A stretch of 34,966 bases of DNA from Hyphomicrobiales bacterium (GTDB taxonomy: Bacteria; Pseudomonadota; Alphaproteobacteria; Rhizobiales; Methyloligellaceae), in NCBI GenBank assembly GCA_003228955.1, contig QIGN01000071.1, positions 1 through 34,966 of the forward strand, read 5' to 3'. The number at the start of each line of letters is the position of its first letter. The first letter of the stretch is position 1. The notes beneath the pieces were generated by a model that worked only from the letters and a program-made list of their open reading frames with translations, was not told where the DNA came from and searched no databases. This document shows positions 8,216 to 17,076 of the stretch, in pieces. The translations under genes and the position numbers were made by a program.

Positions 8216-8932
8216 TCAGGACAAGACAATGCGGACGCGCCTGTTTCGTGCGCCCTTCTTTTCAATCTTCGAGACCTGAAGCGAACCGATTTCGCGCGTG
8301 TTCGCCACATGAGTGCCACCGCAGGGTTGCAGATCGGCATCGCCAACCGCGATCATGCGTACCTTCCCCGCGCCCATTGGCGGCTTGACGGCCATGGTGC
8401 GCACGAGATCAGGCTGCGCGGCCAATTCATCATCGCTGATCCAGCTTATGGAAACGGGCAAATCCCGCATCGCCAACTTGTTGAGTTCTTCCGACAGGGC
8501 CTCCTTGTCGAGACCGGCATCGGGAATATCAAAATCAAGCCGGCCTTGGGCCTCACCAATGGAGCCGCCGGTTACAGGGTAGGGGAGAACGGCACACAGC
8601 AGATGCAGCGCCGTGTGGACCCGCATATGTGCGTAGCGCCTGTCCCAGTTGAGGACGCATTGTACTTTTTCCCCCGCTGCGGGCGCGCCCGTGGCGTCGG
8701 ACGGCACATGGATAATGTCACGGCTGTCTTTGTCGCAAAGGGTCGTCGCGATTGGCACTTCCGCGCCGTCCGCGCGCTTCAGGATGCCGGCGTCTCCGGG
8801 CTGGCCGCCGCCCGCCGGATAAAAAACGGTTCTGTCCAGGATGATGCCGCCGCGATCATTGACCCCCGAGACTACGGCCTCGCAGCTATTGGCGTAACTG
8901 TCTTCACGAAACAGTTCTTGCGTTTTGTTCAT
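8216..8932 (-). CDS. alaX: Alanyl-tRNA editing protein (AlaX family)
   Basis: AlaX proteins are free-standing relatives of the alanyl-tRNA synthetase editing domain that hydrolyse Ser- or Gly-tRNA(Ala). The 238-residue product shows TVFYPAGGGQPGD near residue 35, the zinc-site histidines in RVHTALHLL (His106, His110), and the second zinc half CGGTH (Cys204, His208). No synthetase catalytic core is present, and the length fits AlaX-M/AlaX-L forms. The ATG at 8932 has GGGG about 3-6 bases upstream. The gene lies 27 bases after cysK and 33 bases before sseA on the same strand, so the three are probably one transcript. The exact mischarged amino acid cannot be read from sequence. Confidence 0.92.
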   Translation of the reverse strand: MNKTQELFREDSYANSCEAVVSGVNDRGGIILDRTVFYPAGGGQPGDAGILKRADGAEVPIATTLCDKDSRDIIHVPSDATGAPAAGEKVQCVLNWDRRYAHMRVHTALHLLCAVLPYPVTGGSIGEAQGRLDFDIPDAGLDKEALSEELNKLAMRDLPVSISWISDDELAAQPDLVRTMAVKPPMGAGKVRMIAVGDADLQPCGGTHVANTREIGSLQVSKIEKKGARNRRVRIVLS

Positions 8933-8959
8933 ATCCCCATGCCTGGTATTGCTCCTGCC

Positions 8960-9997
8960 TTACTCTGTTACATCGGGGATTTCCGGAACTTCCCGATCCA
9001 GCCAGGGCGGCGCCGGCAATCCCTTTTCATTCAGGAACGCAGGGTTGAACAGTTTGCTTTGATACCGGCTGCCATGGTCGCACAGAATAGTCACAATGGT
9101 GTTGCCCGGCCCCATTTCCCTGGCCAGCCGGATCGCCCCCGCGACATTGATGCCGCTGGAGCCGCCCAGCAGCAGGCCCTCCTTCTGCGCCAGATCGAAC
9201 AGGACCGGAATGGCCTCTTCATCGGGGATGATATAGGGGCGCTCGACCTTGATATCTTCAACGATACAGGTTGAGCGTCCAAGCCCAATTCCTTCTGCGA
9301 CCGAGCCGCCGTCAGAAGCCCTTGCCTCACCCGTCGAGAACAGCGAATACATTGCCGCGCCGTTCGGGTCGGCGCAGCCGATAACAATGTCCGGGCTCTT
9401 TTCACGCAAATAGGTTGAAACGCCCGCGATGGTTCCGCCGGTGCCAACGGCGCAGATAAATCCGTCGATCTTGCCGCCTGTCTGCTCCCAGATCTCCGGA
9501 CCGGTGGTCGTATAATGCGCCTTCCGGTTGTCCATATTGTTCCACTGATCCGCGAACAGCACCCCATTGGGTTCGCTCTCGGCCAGCTTTTCCGCCAGCC
9601 GCCGCGCGATATGCTGGTAGTTGTTGGGATTCTTGAAGGGCAGGGCCGGGGATTCGATCAGGGTGACCCCGGCAAGGCGCAAAATATCCTTTTTCTCCTG
9701 ACTCTGGGTCTCGGGGATGACAATCCAGGTCCGGTAATTGCGCGCGCCCGCAACGAGGGCAATCCCGATGCCGGTGTTTCCCGCCGTTCCTTCAACGATC
9801 AGCCCGCCGGGTTTCAGATCGCCGCGCGCCTCTGCTTCCAGGATCATCTGCCGGGCGGCCCGGTCCTTGACCGATTGTCCCGGATTAAGGAATTCCGCCT
9901 TGCCGAGGATGGTGCAGCCGGTAGCCTGTGAAGGGCCGCGCAGCTTGATGAGGGGTGTGTTGCCGATGGCATCGACAACACTGTTTTTTATATCCAA
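8960..9997 (-). CDS. cysK: Cysteine synthase A (O-acetylserine sulfhydrylase)
   Basis: CysK makes cysteine from O-acetylserine and sulfide using PLP. The 345-residue product has the classic GNTPLIKL start region, PLP Lys44 in NPGQSVKDRAA, the substrate loop EGTAGNTGIG, the phosphate loop AVGTGGTIAG, and the serine-containing LLGGSSGINVAGA. It is slightly longer than E. coli CysK (323). EGTAGNTG replaces the more common EPTSGNTG, seen in a related subgroup that includes cystathionine beta-synthase-like enzymes. The start is TTG: no in-frame ATG exists before an upstream stop, and GGAAGG lies about 7 bases before the TTG. First gene of the cysK-alaX-sseA operon. Confidence 0.9.
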   Translation of the reverse strand: MDIKNSVVDAIGNTPLIKLRGPSQATGCTILGKAEFLNPGQSVKDRAARQMILEAEARGDLKPGGLIVEGTAGNTGIGIALVAGARNYRTWIVIPETQSQEKKDILRLAGVTLIESPALPFKNPNNYQHIARRLAEKLAESEPNGVLFADQWNNMDNRKAHYTTTGPEIWEQTGGKIDGFICAVGTGGTIAGVSTYLREKSPDIVIGCADPNGAAMYSLFSTGEARASDGGSVAEGIGLGRSTCIVEDIKVERPYIIPDEEAIPVLFDLAQKEGLLLGGSSGINVAGAIRLAREMGPGNTIVTILCDHGSRYQSKLFNPAFLNEKGLPAPPWLDREVPEIPDVTE

Positions 9998-10045
9998 AGG
10001 AAACGCCTTCCAATTTCCGGGTCATGGCCTGAAGCTATGCCGGTC

Positions 10046-10074
10046 AGCCTACAAATGGCGGACGCCCTCCGCAA
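10046..10074 (-). promoter_or_regulatory. Candidate promoter of the cysK-alaX-sseA operon
   Basis: On the minus strand TTGCGG (10074-10069) and TAGGCT (10051-10046) are 17 bases apart, placing transcription start near 10039, about 42 bases before the cysK TTG. The -10 box is a poor match, so this is tentative. Confidence 0.3.
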
Positions 10075-10216
10075 CCGCCAGCCGCGCGAGAAAGCGCTCA
10101 ACCGTCAGGTTCTAAACTTGAACCCGGCCGCAATGCCACGCCGCTAATATTCAAACCAGCGTCGCAATGGGCTAGCCGCACTCGAATCCTCTGTGATATA
10201 GGATGCGCGTCCCGAG

Positions 10217-10301
10217 GCGGGCGTGGTGGAATTGGTAGACACGCCAGATTTAGGATCTGGTGGCTTTGGCCGTGGGGGTTCAAGTCCCTCCGCCCGCACC
10301 A
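10217..10301 (+). tRNA. tRNA-Leu (anticodon TAG)
   Basis: The acceptor stem GCGGGCG pairs perfectly with CGCCCGC, then A and encoded CCA. The anticodon stem CCAGA/TCTGG encloses TTTAGGA, giving anticodon TAG. The long variable arm makes the total 85 nt, as expected for a class II leucine tRNA. It lies 71 bases upstream of tig. Confidence 0.96.
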
Positions 10302-10372
10302 TGACCTAGGGTACAAAATAATTGAAGCGGCATCCCGAAACACTTAACTCAGGTTCTTAAAGCAAGACAGCC

Positions 10373-11737
10373 ATGGAAATCACTGAAGCGACATCGGACG
10401 GACTGAAACGCGAATTCAAAGTCAAGATCGGCGCAGGCGAACTCGAAAAGCGGGTCAAGGCGCGTCTGGACGAGCTGAAGACTCAAGTCAATTTGAAAGG
10501 ATTCCGACCCGGCAAGGTCCCCCTGAATCACCTGCGCAAGATTTATGGACGTTCCGTCATGGCCGAAGTGCTGGAAAAAACTATTTCCGAGAACACCCAG
10601 AAAGTCATTGCCGACCGCAAGGAACGCCCGGCGCTGGAACCGGATATTGCGGTGACCGAAGACAAGGACGAGATGGAGAAAGTGATCGCGGGGAATGCAG
10701 ACCTCGCATACACCATTTCATTCGAGGTCCTGCCGGAGATTGAAATTACGGACCTTGCGAAATTGAAGTTCGAGAAGCTGAAGGTCGACGTCGGTGAAGA
10801 GGAAATTGAAAAAGGGCTGAAGAGCATCCATGAAGACGCCGTAACCTACGCCAGAAAAGACGGCAAGGCCGAGGACGGCGATCAGGTCACGATAGATTAC
10901 ACCGGCAAAATTGACGGCAAGGCATTTGACGGCGGCAGCGCCGAGGATGCGCCGGTCGTTTTGGGCAAGGGGCAGTTTATCCCCGGATTTGAGGACGGCC
11001 TTGCCGGCGTAAAGGCCGGCGACAAGAAGATCATAGACTGCAAATTTCCCGATGAATATCTGGCCAAGAAACTGGCCGGAAAAAATGCCAAATTTGACGT
11101 CACAGTCAAGCAAGTGGCCGCACCGGAATTGGCGGAGATCGATGACGAATTCGCCAAAAAGATTGGATTTGAAACTGTCGCGGCGCTGCGCGAAGGGCTC
11201 GAAGCCAAGCTCAAGGAAGACTTTGAGGCCGCTTCACGTACGAAATTGAAACGCAGTTTGCTCGATCGCCTCGACGAATCCCACAAATTCGAACTTCCAT
11301 CCTCGCTTATCGAGCGGGAATTTGAATCGATCTGGCAGCAGGTCAACTCCGAGCTGGAAAAAGCCGGCCGCAGTTTCGAAGATGAAGGCACGACCGAGGA
11401 CAAGGCCCGCAAGGAATATGAAAAACTGGCCGAACGGCGTGTGCGTCTTGGTCTTGTGCTGTCGGAAATCGGTGAGAAGAACGCCATCAAGATTTCCGAC
11501 GAGGAGGTGAGTCAGGCGCTCGTCGAGCGCGCGCAGCAGTTCCCGGGCCAGGAACGCGAGGTCTATGAGTATTACAAGAAGAACCCTGAAGCCCTGGCTG
11601 AACTTCGCGTGCCAATTTTTGAAAACAAGGTGGTCGATTATGTGCTTGAGCTGGCAACGGTGAGCGAAAAGAAAGTCTCCGCCAAGGAGCTGTTCGAAGA
11701 TGACGGAGAAGACGACGGGGAAGACGCCAGTGCATAA
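10373..11737 (+). CDS. tig: Trigger factor, ribosome-bound chaperone and prolyl isomerase
   Basis: Trigger factor docks at the ribosome exit tunnel and shields nascent chains. The 454-residue product has the N-terminal ribosome-binding domain with the signature GFRPGKVP at residues 43-50. A central FKBP-type PPIase domain follows at about 165-250 (DQVTIDYTGKIDGKAFDGG, then VLGKGQFIPGFEDGLAG). The long helical C-terminal domain ends in an acidic tail rich in Glu/Asp/Gly. Length fits alphaproteobacterial homologues. The start codon ATG 10373 is followed by the usual M-x-I-T-E beginning; its ribosome-binding site is weak. The gene heads the conserved tig-clpP-clpX-lon-hupB order, but the 202-base gap before clpP suggests separate promoters. 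Confidence 0.97.
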   Translation: MEITEATSDGLKREFKVKIGAGELEKRVKARLDELKTQVNLKGFRPGKVPLNHLRKIYGRSVMAEVLEKTISENTQKVIADRKERPALEPDIAVTEDKDEMEKVIAGNADLAYTISFEVLPEIEITDLAKLKFEKLKVDVGEEEIEKGLKSIHEDAVTYARKDGKAEDGDQVTIDYTGKIDGKAFDGGSAEDAPVVLGKGQFIPGFEDGLAGVKAGDKKIIDCKFPDEYLAKKLAGKNAKFDVTVKQVAAPELAEIDDEFAKKIGFETVAALREGLEAKLKEDFEAASRTKLKRSLLDRLDESHKFELPSSLIEREFESIWQQVNSELEKAGRSFEDEGTTEDKARKEYEKLAERRVRLGLVLSEIGEKNAIKISDEEVSQALVERAQQFPGQEREVYEYYKKNPEALAELRVPIFENKVVDYVLELATVSEKKVSAKELFEDDGEDDGEDASA

Positions 11738-11844
11738 GCCGGCGCAAACCCGTCTCACCAGACTTTAGCGGTGCAAGGGCACCTGCTCCGCCAGGCGGAT
11801 GCGAAGTGCTAAATCTCACTTTTTTCAACCCGCGTTAACCCGTA

Positions 11845-11872
11845 TTGACGCGAATCGGATATCAGTTATGCC
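11845..11872 (+). promoter_or_regulatory. Candidate sigma-70-type promoter upstream of clpP
   Basis: TTGACG (11845-11850) and TATGCC (11867-11872) are 16 bases apart, with predicted start near 11879 and a leader of about 60 bases. A GAATC methylation-type site (11852-11856) lies between the boxes. A second, weaker candidate, CTTGGC (11881-11886) with CATCTA (11905-11910), loosely resembles a heat-shock promoter. Confidence 0.3.
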
Positions 11873-11939
11873 GGTTTTGCCTTGGCCCTGCCCAATTGGC
11901 GCGGCATCTAGTGCAAATCGAACAAGGAGAGCAGGGCGT

Positions 11940-12602
11940 ATGCGAGACCCCATCGATACTTATATGAACACTCTCGTGCCCATGGTGGTCGAGCAAACCA
12001 ACCGCGGTGAACGGGCCTATGATATTTTTTCCCGGCTTCTCAAGGAGCGGATAATCTTTTTGACAGGACCGGTTGAGGACATCCTTGCATCTTTGGTGAC
12101 GGCGCAAATGCTGTATCTGGAAGCGGAGAACCCGAAAAAAGAAATCTCAATGTATATCAACTCGCCAGGTGGGGTGGTGACGTCCGGCATGGCGATTTAC
12201 GACACGATGCAGTTCATCCGCCCGCCGGTTTCAACATTGTGTATCGGGCAGGCGGCTTCCATGGGGTCGCTGCTGCTGGCGGCGGGCGAAAAAGGCAGGC
12301 GGTTCGCCTTGCCTAATTCCCGCATCATGGTGCATCAGCCTTCGGGCGGATTTCAGGGCCAGGCGACCGATATCGAACTTCACGCCAAGGAAATTCTCGC
12401 GCTGCGCGAACGCCTCAATAATGTTTATGCCCACCATACCGGGCAATCGGTCGACAAGATCGCATCGGCACTTGAGCGCGATAATTTCATGACCGGGGAA
12501 GCCGCACAGAAATTCGGCATCATCGACGAAGTTATTGTGCACCGGGAGACGCCGGACGATGAAACCGGCGCCGATGACAAACCCAAGGGGAAAGATTCCT
12601 AG
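11940..12602 (+). CDS. clpP: ATP-dependent Clp protease proteolytic subunit
   Basis: ClpP forms a double heptameric barrel that degrades proteins fed by ClpX or ClpA. The 220-residue product has the catalytic triad Ser107 (GQAASMGS), His132 (MVHQPSGG) and Asp181 (ERDNFMT), with YINSPGGVV before the nucleophile. Start ATG 11940 gives [10 protein letters not shown], the usual beginning in this group; AAGGAGAG lies about 10 bases upstream. The frame continues to 11799, but those residues are not conserved. The C-terminal tail ([17 protein letters not shown]) is a charged, likely flexible extension. It precedes clpX by 387 bases, so the two subunits of ClpXP are neighbours but probably not one simple operon. 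Confidence 0.97.
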   Translation: MRDPIDTYMNTLVPMVVEQTNRGERAYDIFSRLLKERIIFLTGPVEDILASLVTAQMLYLEAENPKKEISMYINSPGGVVTSGMAIYDTMQFIRPPVSTLCIGQAASMGSLLLAAGEKGRRFALPNSRIMVHQPSGGFQGQATDIELHAKEILALRERLNNVYAHHTGQSVDKIASALERDNFMTGEAAQKFGIIDEVIVHRETPDDETGADDKPKGKDS

Positions 12603-12989
12603 AATTGAATTTCCCGACCCGCCTCAACTTGGTTCAAATCCTGCATTAGGTTGCCAAATTGAGGATACTGACTTGTAATGTCACGAGAGTGTGTTGATTT
12701 GTAACTTGCCAGTGTATCAATGCCGACCAAATTAAAATATCTGCTTCGGGACGTCCGCAGGAAAACGAAAAATGGCCCCCCGGTAAGATAACTATGTGGA
12801 GAGAATGAAGTGCGCGATTAATCAATTCTTGAACAATGCGCGAATAGCATGTCCAGTTCGTAGATAAGGGTGCTTTTCCTGATTTTATCCGGCCTGTGCG
12901 CGTCCCGCTTGGATTAAGTCGTCAGTATCGTTTGCCGGCAGCATTCCCTACCTGCCACTGGACGGGAAACCGAGACCTGGGTGAGTAGT
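12603..12989 (+). other. clpP-clpX intergenic region; no gene recognised
   Basis: No coding frame with a ribosome-binding site, no tRNA and no clear terminator is visible here. Part of it is AT-richer than its surroundings (around 12700-12760 and 12810-12835). It includes the palindrome GATTAATC at 12816-12823 and a CTTGAA box at 12828-12833 with no matching -10 box. It presumably holds the clpX promoter and leader. Confidence 0.5.
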
Positions 12990-14255
12990 ATGAGCAAATC
13001 GAGCGGAAACGAGTCTAAGAACACACTGTATTGTTCTTTCTGCGGAAAGAGTCAGCACGAAGTCCGGAAGCTGATCGCCGGACCGACGGTATTCATCTGC
13101 GATGAATGCGTCGAGTTATGCATGGACATCATCCGCGAGGAGAATAAGAGCTCGCTCGTAAAATCGAGTGACGGCGTTCCCACGCCCGAAGAAATCTGCG
13201 CGGTTCTTGACGATTACGTCATCGGACAGGAACACGCCAAACGCGTGCTCTCGGTCGCGGTCCACAACCACTATAAACGCCTCAACCATGCCGGAAAAAA
13301 CAGCGATGTCGAACTCTCTAAATCCAATATTCTGCTGATTGGCCCCACCGGGTGCGGCAAGACACTTCTTGCGCAAACACTTGCACGCATCCTCGATGTG
13401 CCGTTCACCATGGCCGACGCAACCACGCTTACCGAAGCGGGCTATGTCGGTGAGGACGTTGAAAATATTATTCTGAAATTGCTGCAGTCCGCGGACTATA
13501 ATGTCGAGCGCGCGCAGCGTGGCATTGTCTATATCGATGAAGTCGACAAGATTAGCCGCAAATCCGACAACCCCTCCATCACCCGCGACGTCTCGGGCGA
13601 AGGTGTTCAGCAGGCCTTGCTGAAGATAATGGAGGGCACCGTGGCGAGTGTCCCGCCACAGGGCGGGCGCAAGCACCCCCAGCAGGAATTCCTCCAGGTT
13701 GATACAACCAACATCCTGTTCATTTGCGGCGGCGCCTTTGCCGGGCTTGAAAAAATCATCTCCAAGCGCGGCCGCACGACCTCGATCGGGTTCGGCGCGA
13801 CCGTTGAAGCGGATGACGAGCGCAAGATGGGTGAGCTTCTCAAGAAAGTGGAGCCCGAGGATTTATTGAAATTCGGTCTCATTCCAGAATTTATCGGACG
13901 TGTCCCGGTCCTTGCCACGCTTGAGGATCTTGATGAGGAGGTTCTGGTCAGAATCCTGTCCGAACCGAAAAACGCGCTTGTGAAACAATATCAACGCCTT
14001 TTCGAAATGGAGGACGTCCAGCTCACATTTTCCGAAGAAGCATTGTCCAGCATTGCGCGCCGGGCGATCCATCGCAAAACCGGCGCGCGGGGCCTGCGGT
14101 CCATCATGGAAGGTATTTTGCTGGATACGATGTTCGACCTGCCTGGATTCAAGGGCATTGAGGAAATTGTGATCTCTCCAGAGGTGGTTGACGGCGGCGC
14201 GCGTCCATTGCGGATTTATTCCGAACGCGCCGAAGAAATAGAATCCAGCGCTTGA
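12990..14255 (+). CDS. clpX: Clp protease ATP-binding subunit ClpX
   Basis: ClpX is the AAA+ unfoldase that recognises, unfolds and translocates substrates into ClpP. The 421-residue product starts with a zinc-binding domain (Cys15, Cys18, Cys37, Cys40 in YCSFC and CDEC). The AAA+ module follows: Walker A GPTGCGKT (118-125), pore loop GYVGED, Walker [11 protein letters not shown], the IGFGA segment of the ClpP-docking loop, and sensor 2 GARGLRS. ATG 12990 is preferred to GTG 12981, with GGGTGAG ending 4 bases upstream and the product beginning [11 protein letters not shown]. In alphaproteobacteria ClpXP removes cell-cycle regulators; that role is inferred here. Confidence 0.97.
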   Translation: MSKSSGNESKNTLYCSFCGKSQHEVRKLIAGPTVFICDECVELCMDIIREENKSSLVKSSDGVPTPEEICAVLDDYVIGQEHAKRVLSVAVHNHYKRLNHAGKNSDVELSKSNILLIGPTGCGKTLLAQTLARILDVPFTMADATTLTEAGYVGEDVENIILKLLQSADYNVERAQRGIVYIDEVDKISRKSDNPSITRDVSGEGVQQALLKIMEGTVASVPPQGGRKHPQQEFLQVDTTNILFICGGAFAGLEKIISKRGRTTSIGFGATVEADDERKMGELLKKVEPEDLLKFGLIPEFIGRVPVLATLEDLDEEVLVRILSEPKNALVKQYQRLFEMEDVQLTFSEEALSSIARRAIHRKTGARGLRSIMEGILLDTMFDLPGFKGIEEIVISPEVVDGGARPLRIYSERAEEIESSA

Positions 14256-14455
14256 ACGGTGGGCGCAAGGTTCCCATATTCTTTCCTGTCTGAACCGCCG
14301 TTTCCTTTCCATCTTGTTTCCGCCGCATTGGGCATTAAGGCTGGTGCCGTGCATGCTTGACCGGGAGACAGGTTGCGTCCACCCTGATCTGCTGGATTGG
14401 CCGCGACACCGTGGCTGAATAGATGGGCAGATTGTTTTATAGAGTATCGTTCCAG

Positions 14456-14499
14456 CGATTCGAAAGTTATGCAGGTCAGCGGATTTAACTTACGAATCG
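14456..14499. promoter_or_regulatory. Long inverted repeat upstream of lon
   Basis: CGATTCG (14456-14462), a single A, and AAGTTA (14464-14469) are mirrored by TAACTT (14486-14491), a single A, and CGAATCG (14493-14499). The arms match at 13 of 14 positions around a 16-base centre. Each outer arm contains a GANTC site. It ends 52 bases before the lon start, so it could be an operator with half-sites about three helical turns apart or a leader hairpin. Confidence 0.5.
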
Positions 14500-14551
14500 T
14501 CATAGTGTTGTTTGAGCGGGGCAATACGACACGTCAGCCAGGATGGTTAAG

Positions 14552-16984
14552 ATGAGCGAAGAACAAGAAAAAGAACCGGTCAAATCAAACAGGGGCGACG
14601 CCTATCCGGTGTTGCCGCTCCGGGACATTGTGGTTTTTCCTCACATGATCGTGCCACTTTTTGTTGGCCGCGAAAAATCGATCAATGCGCTGGAGGAAGT
14701 GACCGATACCGACAAGCAGATACTTCTTGTAGCCCAGAAGAATTCCGGCGACGATGAGCCCTCTTCGGAAGACATTTACAAATTAGGAACTCTTGCTTCG
14801 GTACTGCAACTTCTCAAGTTGCCCGACGGGACGGTCAAGGTTCTGATCGAGGGGACCGAACGCGTCGAGATCGACAAGTATCTCGACAATGAAGAATATT
14901 TCGAGGCTGTCACCAATCCGATAGACGAAGATCTGGGAACGGTTGAAGAAATCGAGGCCCTGTCACGCTCCGCCATTGCCCAGTTCGAAAGCTATGTCCG
15001 GCTTAACAAAAAAATATCGCCGGAAGTTCTGGGAACTGTCACCCAGATCGACGATTACGCGAAACTGGCGGACACCATCGCATCGCATCTGGCAATCAAG
15101 ATTGCCGACAAGCAGCAGATACTCGAAACCGTCTCTGTCACCGACCGGCTTGAGCGTGTCTACACGCTTATGGAAAGCGAGATTTCGGTTCTCCAGGTCG
15201 AGAAGAAGATCCGTTCGCGCGTAAAGCGGCAGATGGAGAAGACACAGCGCGAATATTATTTGAATGAGCAGATGAAGGCCATTCAGAAAGAACTCGGAGA
15301 CGTGGAAGACGGCCGGGATGATATTTCCGAACTTGAAGAAAAGATCGAGTCCACGCGTCTGTCGAAGGAAGCCAAGGAAAAGGCCAGCGCGGAACTGAAG
15401 AAGCTCAAACAGATGAGCCCGATGTCGGCTGAAGCCACGGTCGTGCGCAATTACCTGGATTGGCTGCTGAACATTCCGTGGGGCGTCAAGGGCAAGATCA
15501 AAAAGAACCTGGACGAGGCGCAGACTATTCTCGACGAGGACCATTACGGCCTTGAGAAAGTCAAGGAGCGCATTGTCGAGTATCTGGCGGTTCAGGCCCG
15601 CACCAACAAATTGAAAGGCCCGATACTTTGTCTTGTCGGGCCTCCCGGCGTTGGCAAGACGTCGCTTGGCAAATCAATAGCACGCGCCACTGGCCGTGAG
15701 TTTTTGCGGATGTCTCTCGGCGGTGTGCGTGATGAAGCCGAGATTCGTGGTCACCGGCGGACCTATATCGGTTCGATGCCCGGAAAAGTCATTCAGTCGA
15801 TGAAGAAAGCGAAGAAAACCAATCCGCTATTCCTGCTCGATGAGATCGACAAAATGGGCGCCGACTTCCGCGGCGATCCGGCTTCCGCCCTGCTCGAGGT
15901 GCTGGACCCCGAACAGAATCATAATTTCAACGATCATTATCTGGAAGTTGATTACGATCTCTCCAATGTCCTTTTCATCACAACGGCAAACACGTTGAAC
16001 ATTCCTCCTGCTTTGATGGATCGGATGGAAATCATCCGGATCGCCGGCTACACGGAAGATGAGAAAGTGCAAATTGCGCGGCGCCATTTGATCCCCGATT
16101 TGCAGAAAACTCACGCCCTGACAGAAAAAGAATGGAAGATCGACGACGACGCGCTTCAGGATGTAATCCGGCGCTATACCCGTGAGGCCGGAGTGCGCAA
16201 CCTTGAGCGCGAACTGGCCAAACTTGCCCGCAAAACGGTGAAGGAACTTCTGACGTCCGAGAAGAAAACAATCTCCATAACAATGGACAATATTCAGGAT
16301 TTCCTGAGCATTCCGAAGTTCCGGTACGGAGAAACCGAGCGCAATGATTTGATCGGTGTTGTCACGGGCCTTGCCTGGACCGAGACGGGCGGCGAACTGC
16401 TCACCATTGAAGGCGTCATGATGCCAGGCAAGGGCAAGATGACGGTGACCGGCAATTTGCGCGAAGTCATGAAAGAGTCCATTCAGGCTGCAAATGCCTA
16501 CGTGAAATCACGGGCCGCCGATTTCGGCATCGAACCTCCGTTGTTCGACAGGCGCGACATTCACGTCCATGTCCCGGAAGGCGCAACGCCGAAAGAGGGG
16601 CCCTCCGCCGGTGTCGGTATGGCGACGGCAATTGTTTCCGTCATGACCGGAATACCCGTGCGCAAGGATGTCGCCATGACCGGAGAAATAACATTGCGCG
16701 GCCGCGTTCTCCAGATTGGCGGATTGAAGGAGAAACTTCTCGCGGCGTTGCGCGGAGGCGTGAAGACCGTAATCATCCCGGAAGAGAACGCCAAGGAGCT
16801 GGTGGAAATACCGGACGAGTTAAAGAACAAACTCGAGATTATTCCTGTCTCACTGATTGACGATGTCCTCAAGATCGCACTCGTGCGTGCGCTGGAACCC
16901 ATCGAGTGGGATGAAACGCGAGCGGCTGAAGCGGCGGCGGTTTCCAAGGAAAAAGACGCCTCTTCCGGTTTGACAGCCCACTAG
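14552..16984 (+). CDS. lon: ATP-dependent protease Lon (LonA type)
   Basis: Lon is a homohexameric AAA+ serine protease that degrades misfolded and regulatory proteins in the cytosol. The 810-residue product has the N-terminal LON domain (YPVLPLRDIVVFPHM), a coiled-coil-rich linker with the REYYLNEQMKAIQKELG segment, and AAA+ with Walker A GPPGVGKT (363-370) and Walker B LFLLDEIDKM. The protease domain has the catalytic dyad Ser685 (EGPSAGVG) and Lys728 (GGLKEKLLAAL). ATG 14552 is chosen because AGGA lies about 8 bases upstream; ATG 14543, three codons earlier, is equally in frame but crowds the same site. A 178-base gap separates it from hupB, and no clear terminator follows lon. Confidence 0.97.
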   Translation: MSEEQEKEPVKSNRGDAYPVLPLRDIVVFPHMIVPLFVGREKSINALEEVTDTDKQILLVAQKNSGDDEPSSEDIYKLGTLASVLQLLKLPDGTVKVLIEGTERVEIDKYLDNEEYFEAVTNPIDEDLGTVEEIEALSRSAIAQFESYVRLNKKISPEVLGTVTQIDDYAKLADTIASHLAIKIADKQQILETVSVTDRLERVYTLMESEISVLQVEKKIRSRVKRQMEKTQREYYLNEQMKAIQKELGDVEDGRDDISELEEKIESTRLSKEAKEKASAELKKLKQMSPMSAEATVVRNYLDWLLNIPWGVKGKIKKNLDEAQTILDEDHYGLEKVKERIVEYLAVQARTNKLKGPILCLVGPPGVGKTSLGKSIARATGREFLRMSLGGVRDEAEIRGHRRTYIGSMPGKVIQSMKKAKKTNPLFLLDEIDKMGADFRGDPASALLEVLDPEQNHNFNDHYLEVDYDLSNVLFITTANTLNIPPALMDRMEIIRIAGYTEDEKVQIARRHLIPDLQKTHALTEKEWKIDDDALQDVIRRYTREAGVRNLERELAKLARKTVKELLTSEKKTISITMDNIQDFLSIPKFRYGETERNDLIGVVTGLAWTETGGELLTIEGVMMPGKGKMTVTGNLREVMKESIQAANAYVKSRAADFGIEPPLFDRRDIHVHVPEGATPKEGPSAGVGMATAIVSVMTGIPVRKDVAMTGEITLRGRVLQIGGLKEKLLAALRGGVKTVIIPEENAKELVEIPDELKNKLEIIPVSLIDDVLKIALVRALEPIEWDETRAAEAAAVSKEKDASSGLTAH

Positions 16985-17038
16985 GGTATGTCCGGTTTTT
17001 TTCCAACTTTGCTGGATTTCCTACAAAAAAACAAATTT

Positions 17039-17071
17039 TTGACAGTTTTCCGCGCTTTGTTCAGGTACACT
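17039..17071 (+). promoter_or_regulatory. Candidate hupB promoter
   Basis: A perfect TTGACA (17039-17044) follows an A/T-rich stretch that could act as an UP element. The nearest -10-like box, TACACT (17066-17071), is 21 bases away, longer than the ideal 17. Either the -10 box is a weaker one at shorter spacing or the promoter needs an activator. Confidence 0.4.
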
Positions 17072-17076
17072 ACCGC

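Noticed and set aside
8189-9274. 361-codon open frame on the plus strand opposite alaX and cysK
   Set aside because: It is the antisense shadow of two well-recognised genes, with no domain resemblance.
12828-12850. CTTGAA as the -35 box of a heat-shock promoter for clpX
   Set aside because: No CYTATNT-like -10 box occurs 17-18 bases downstream.
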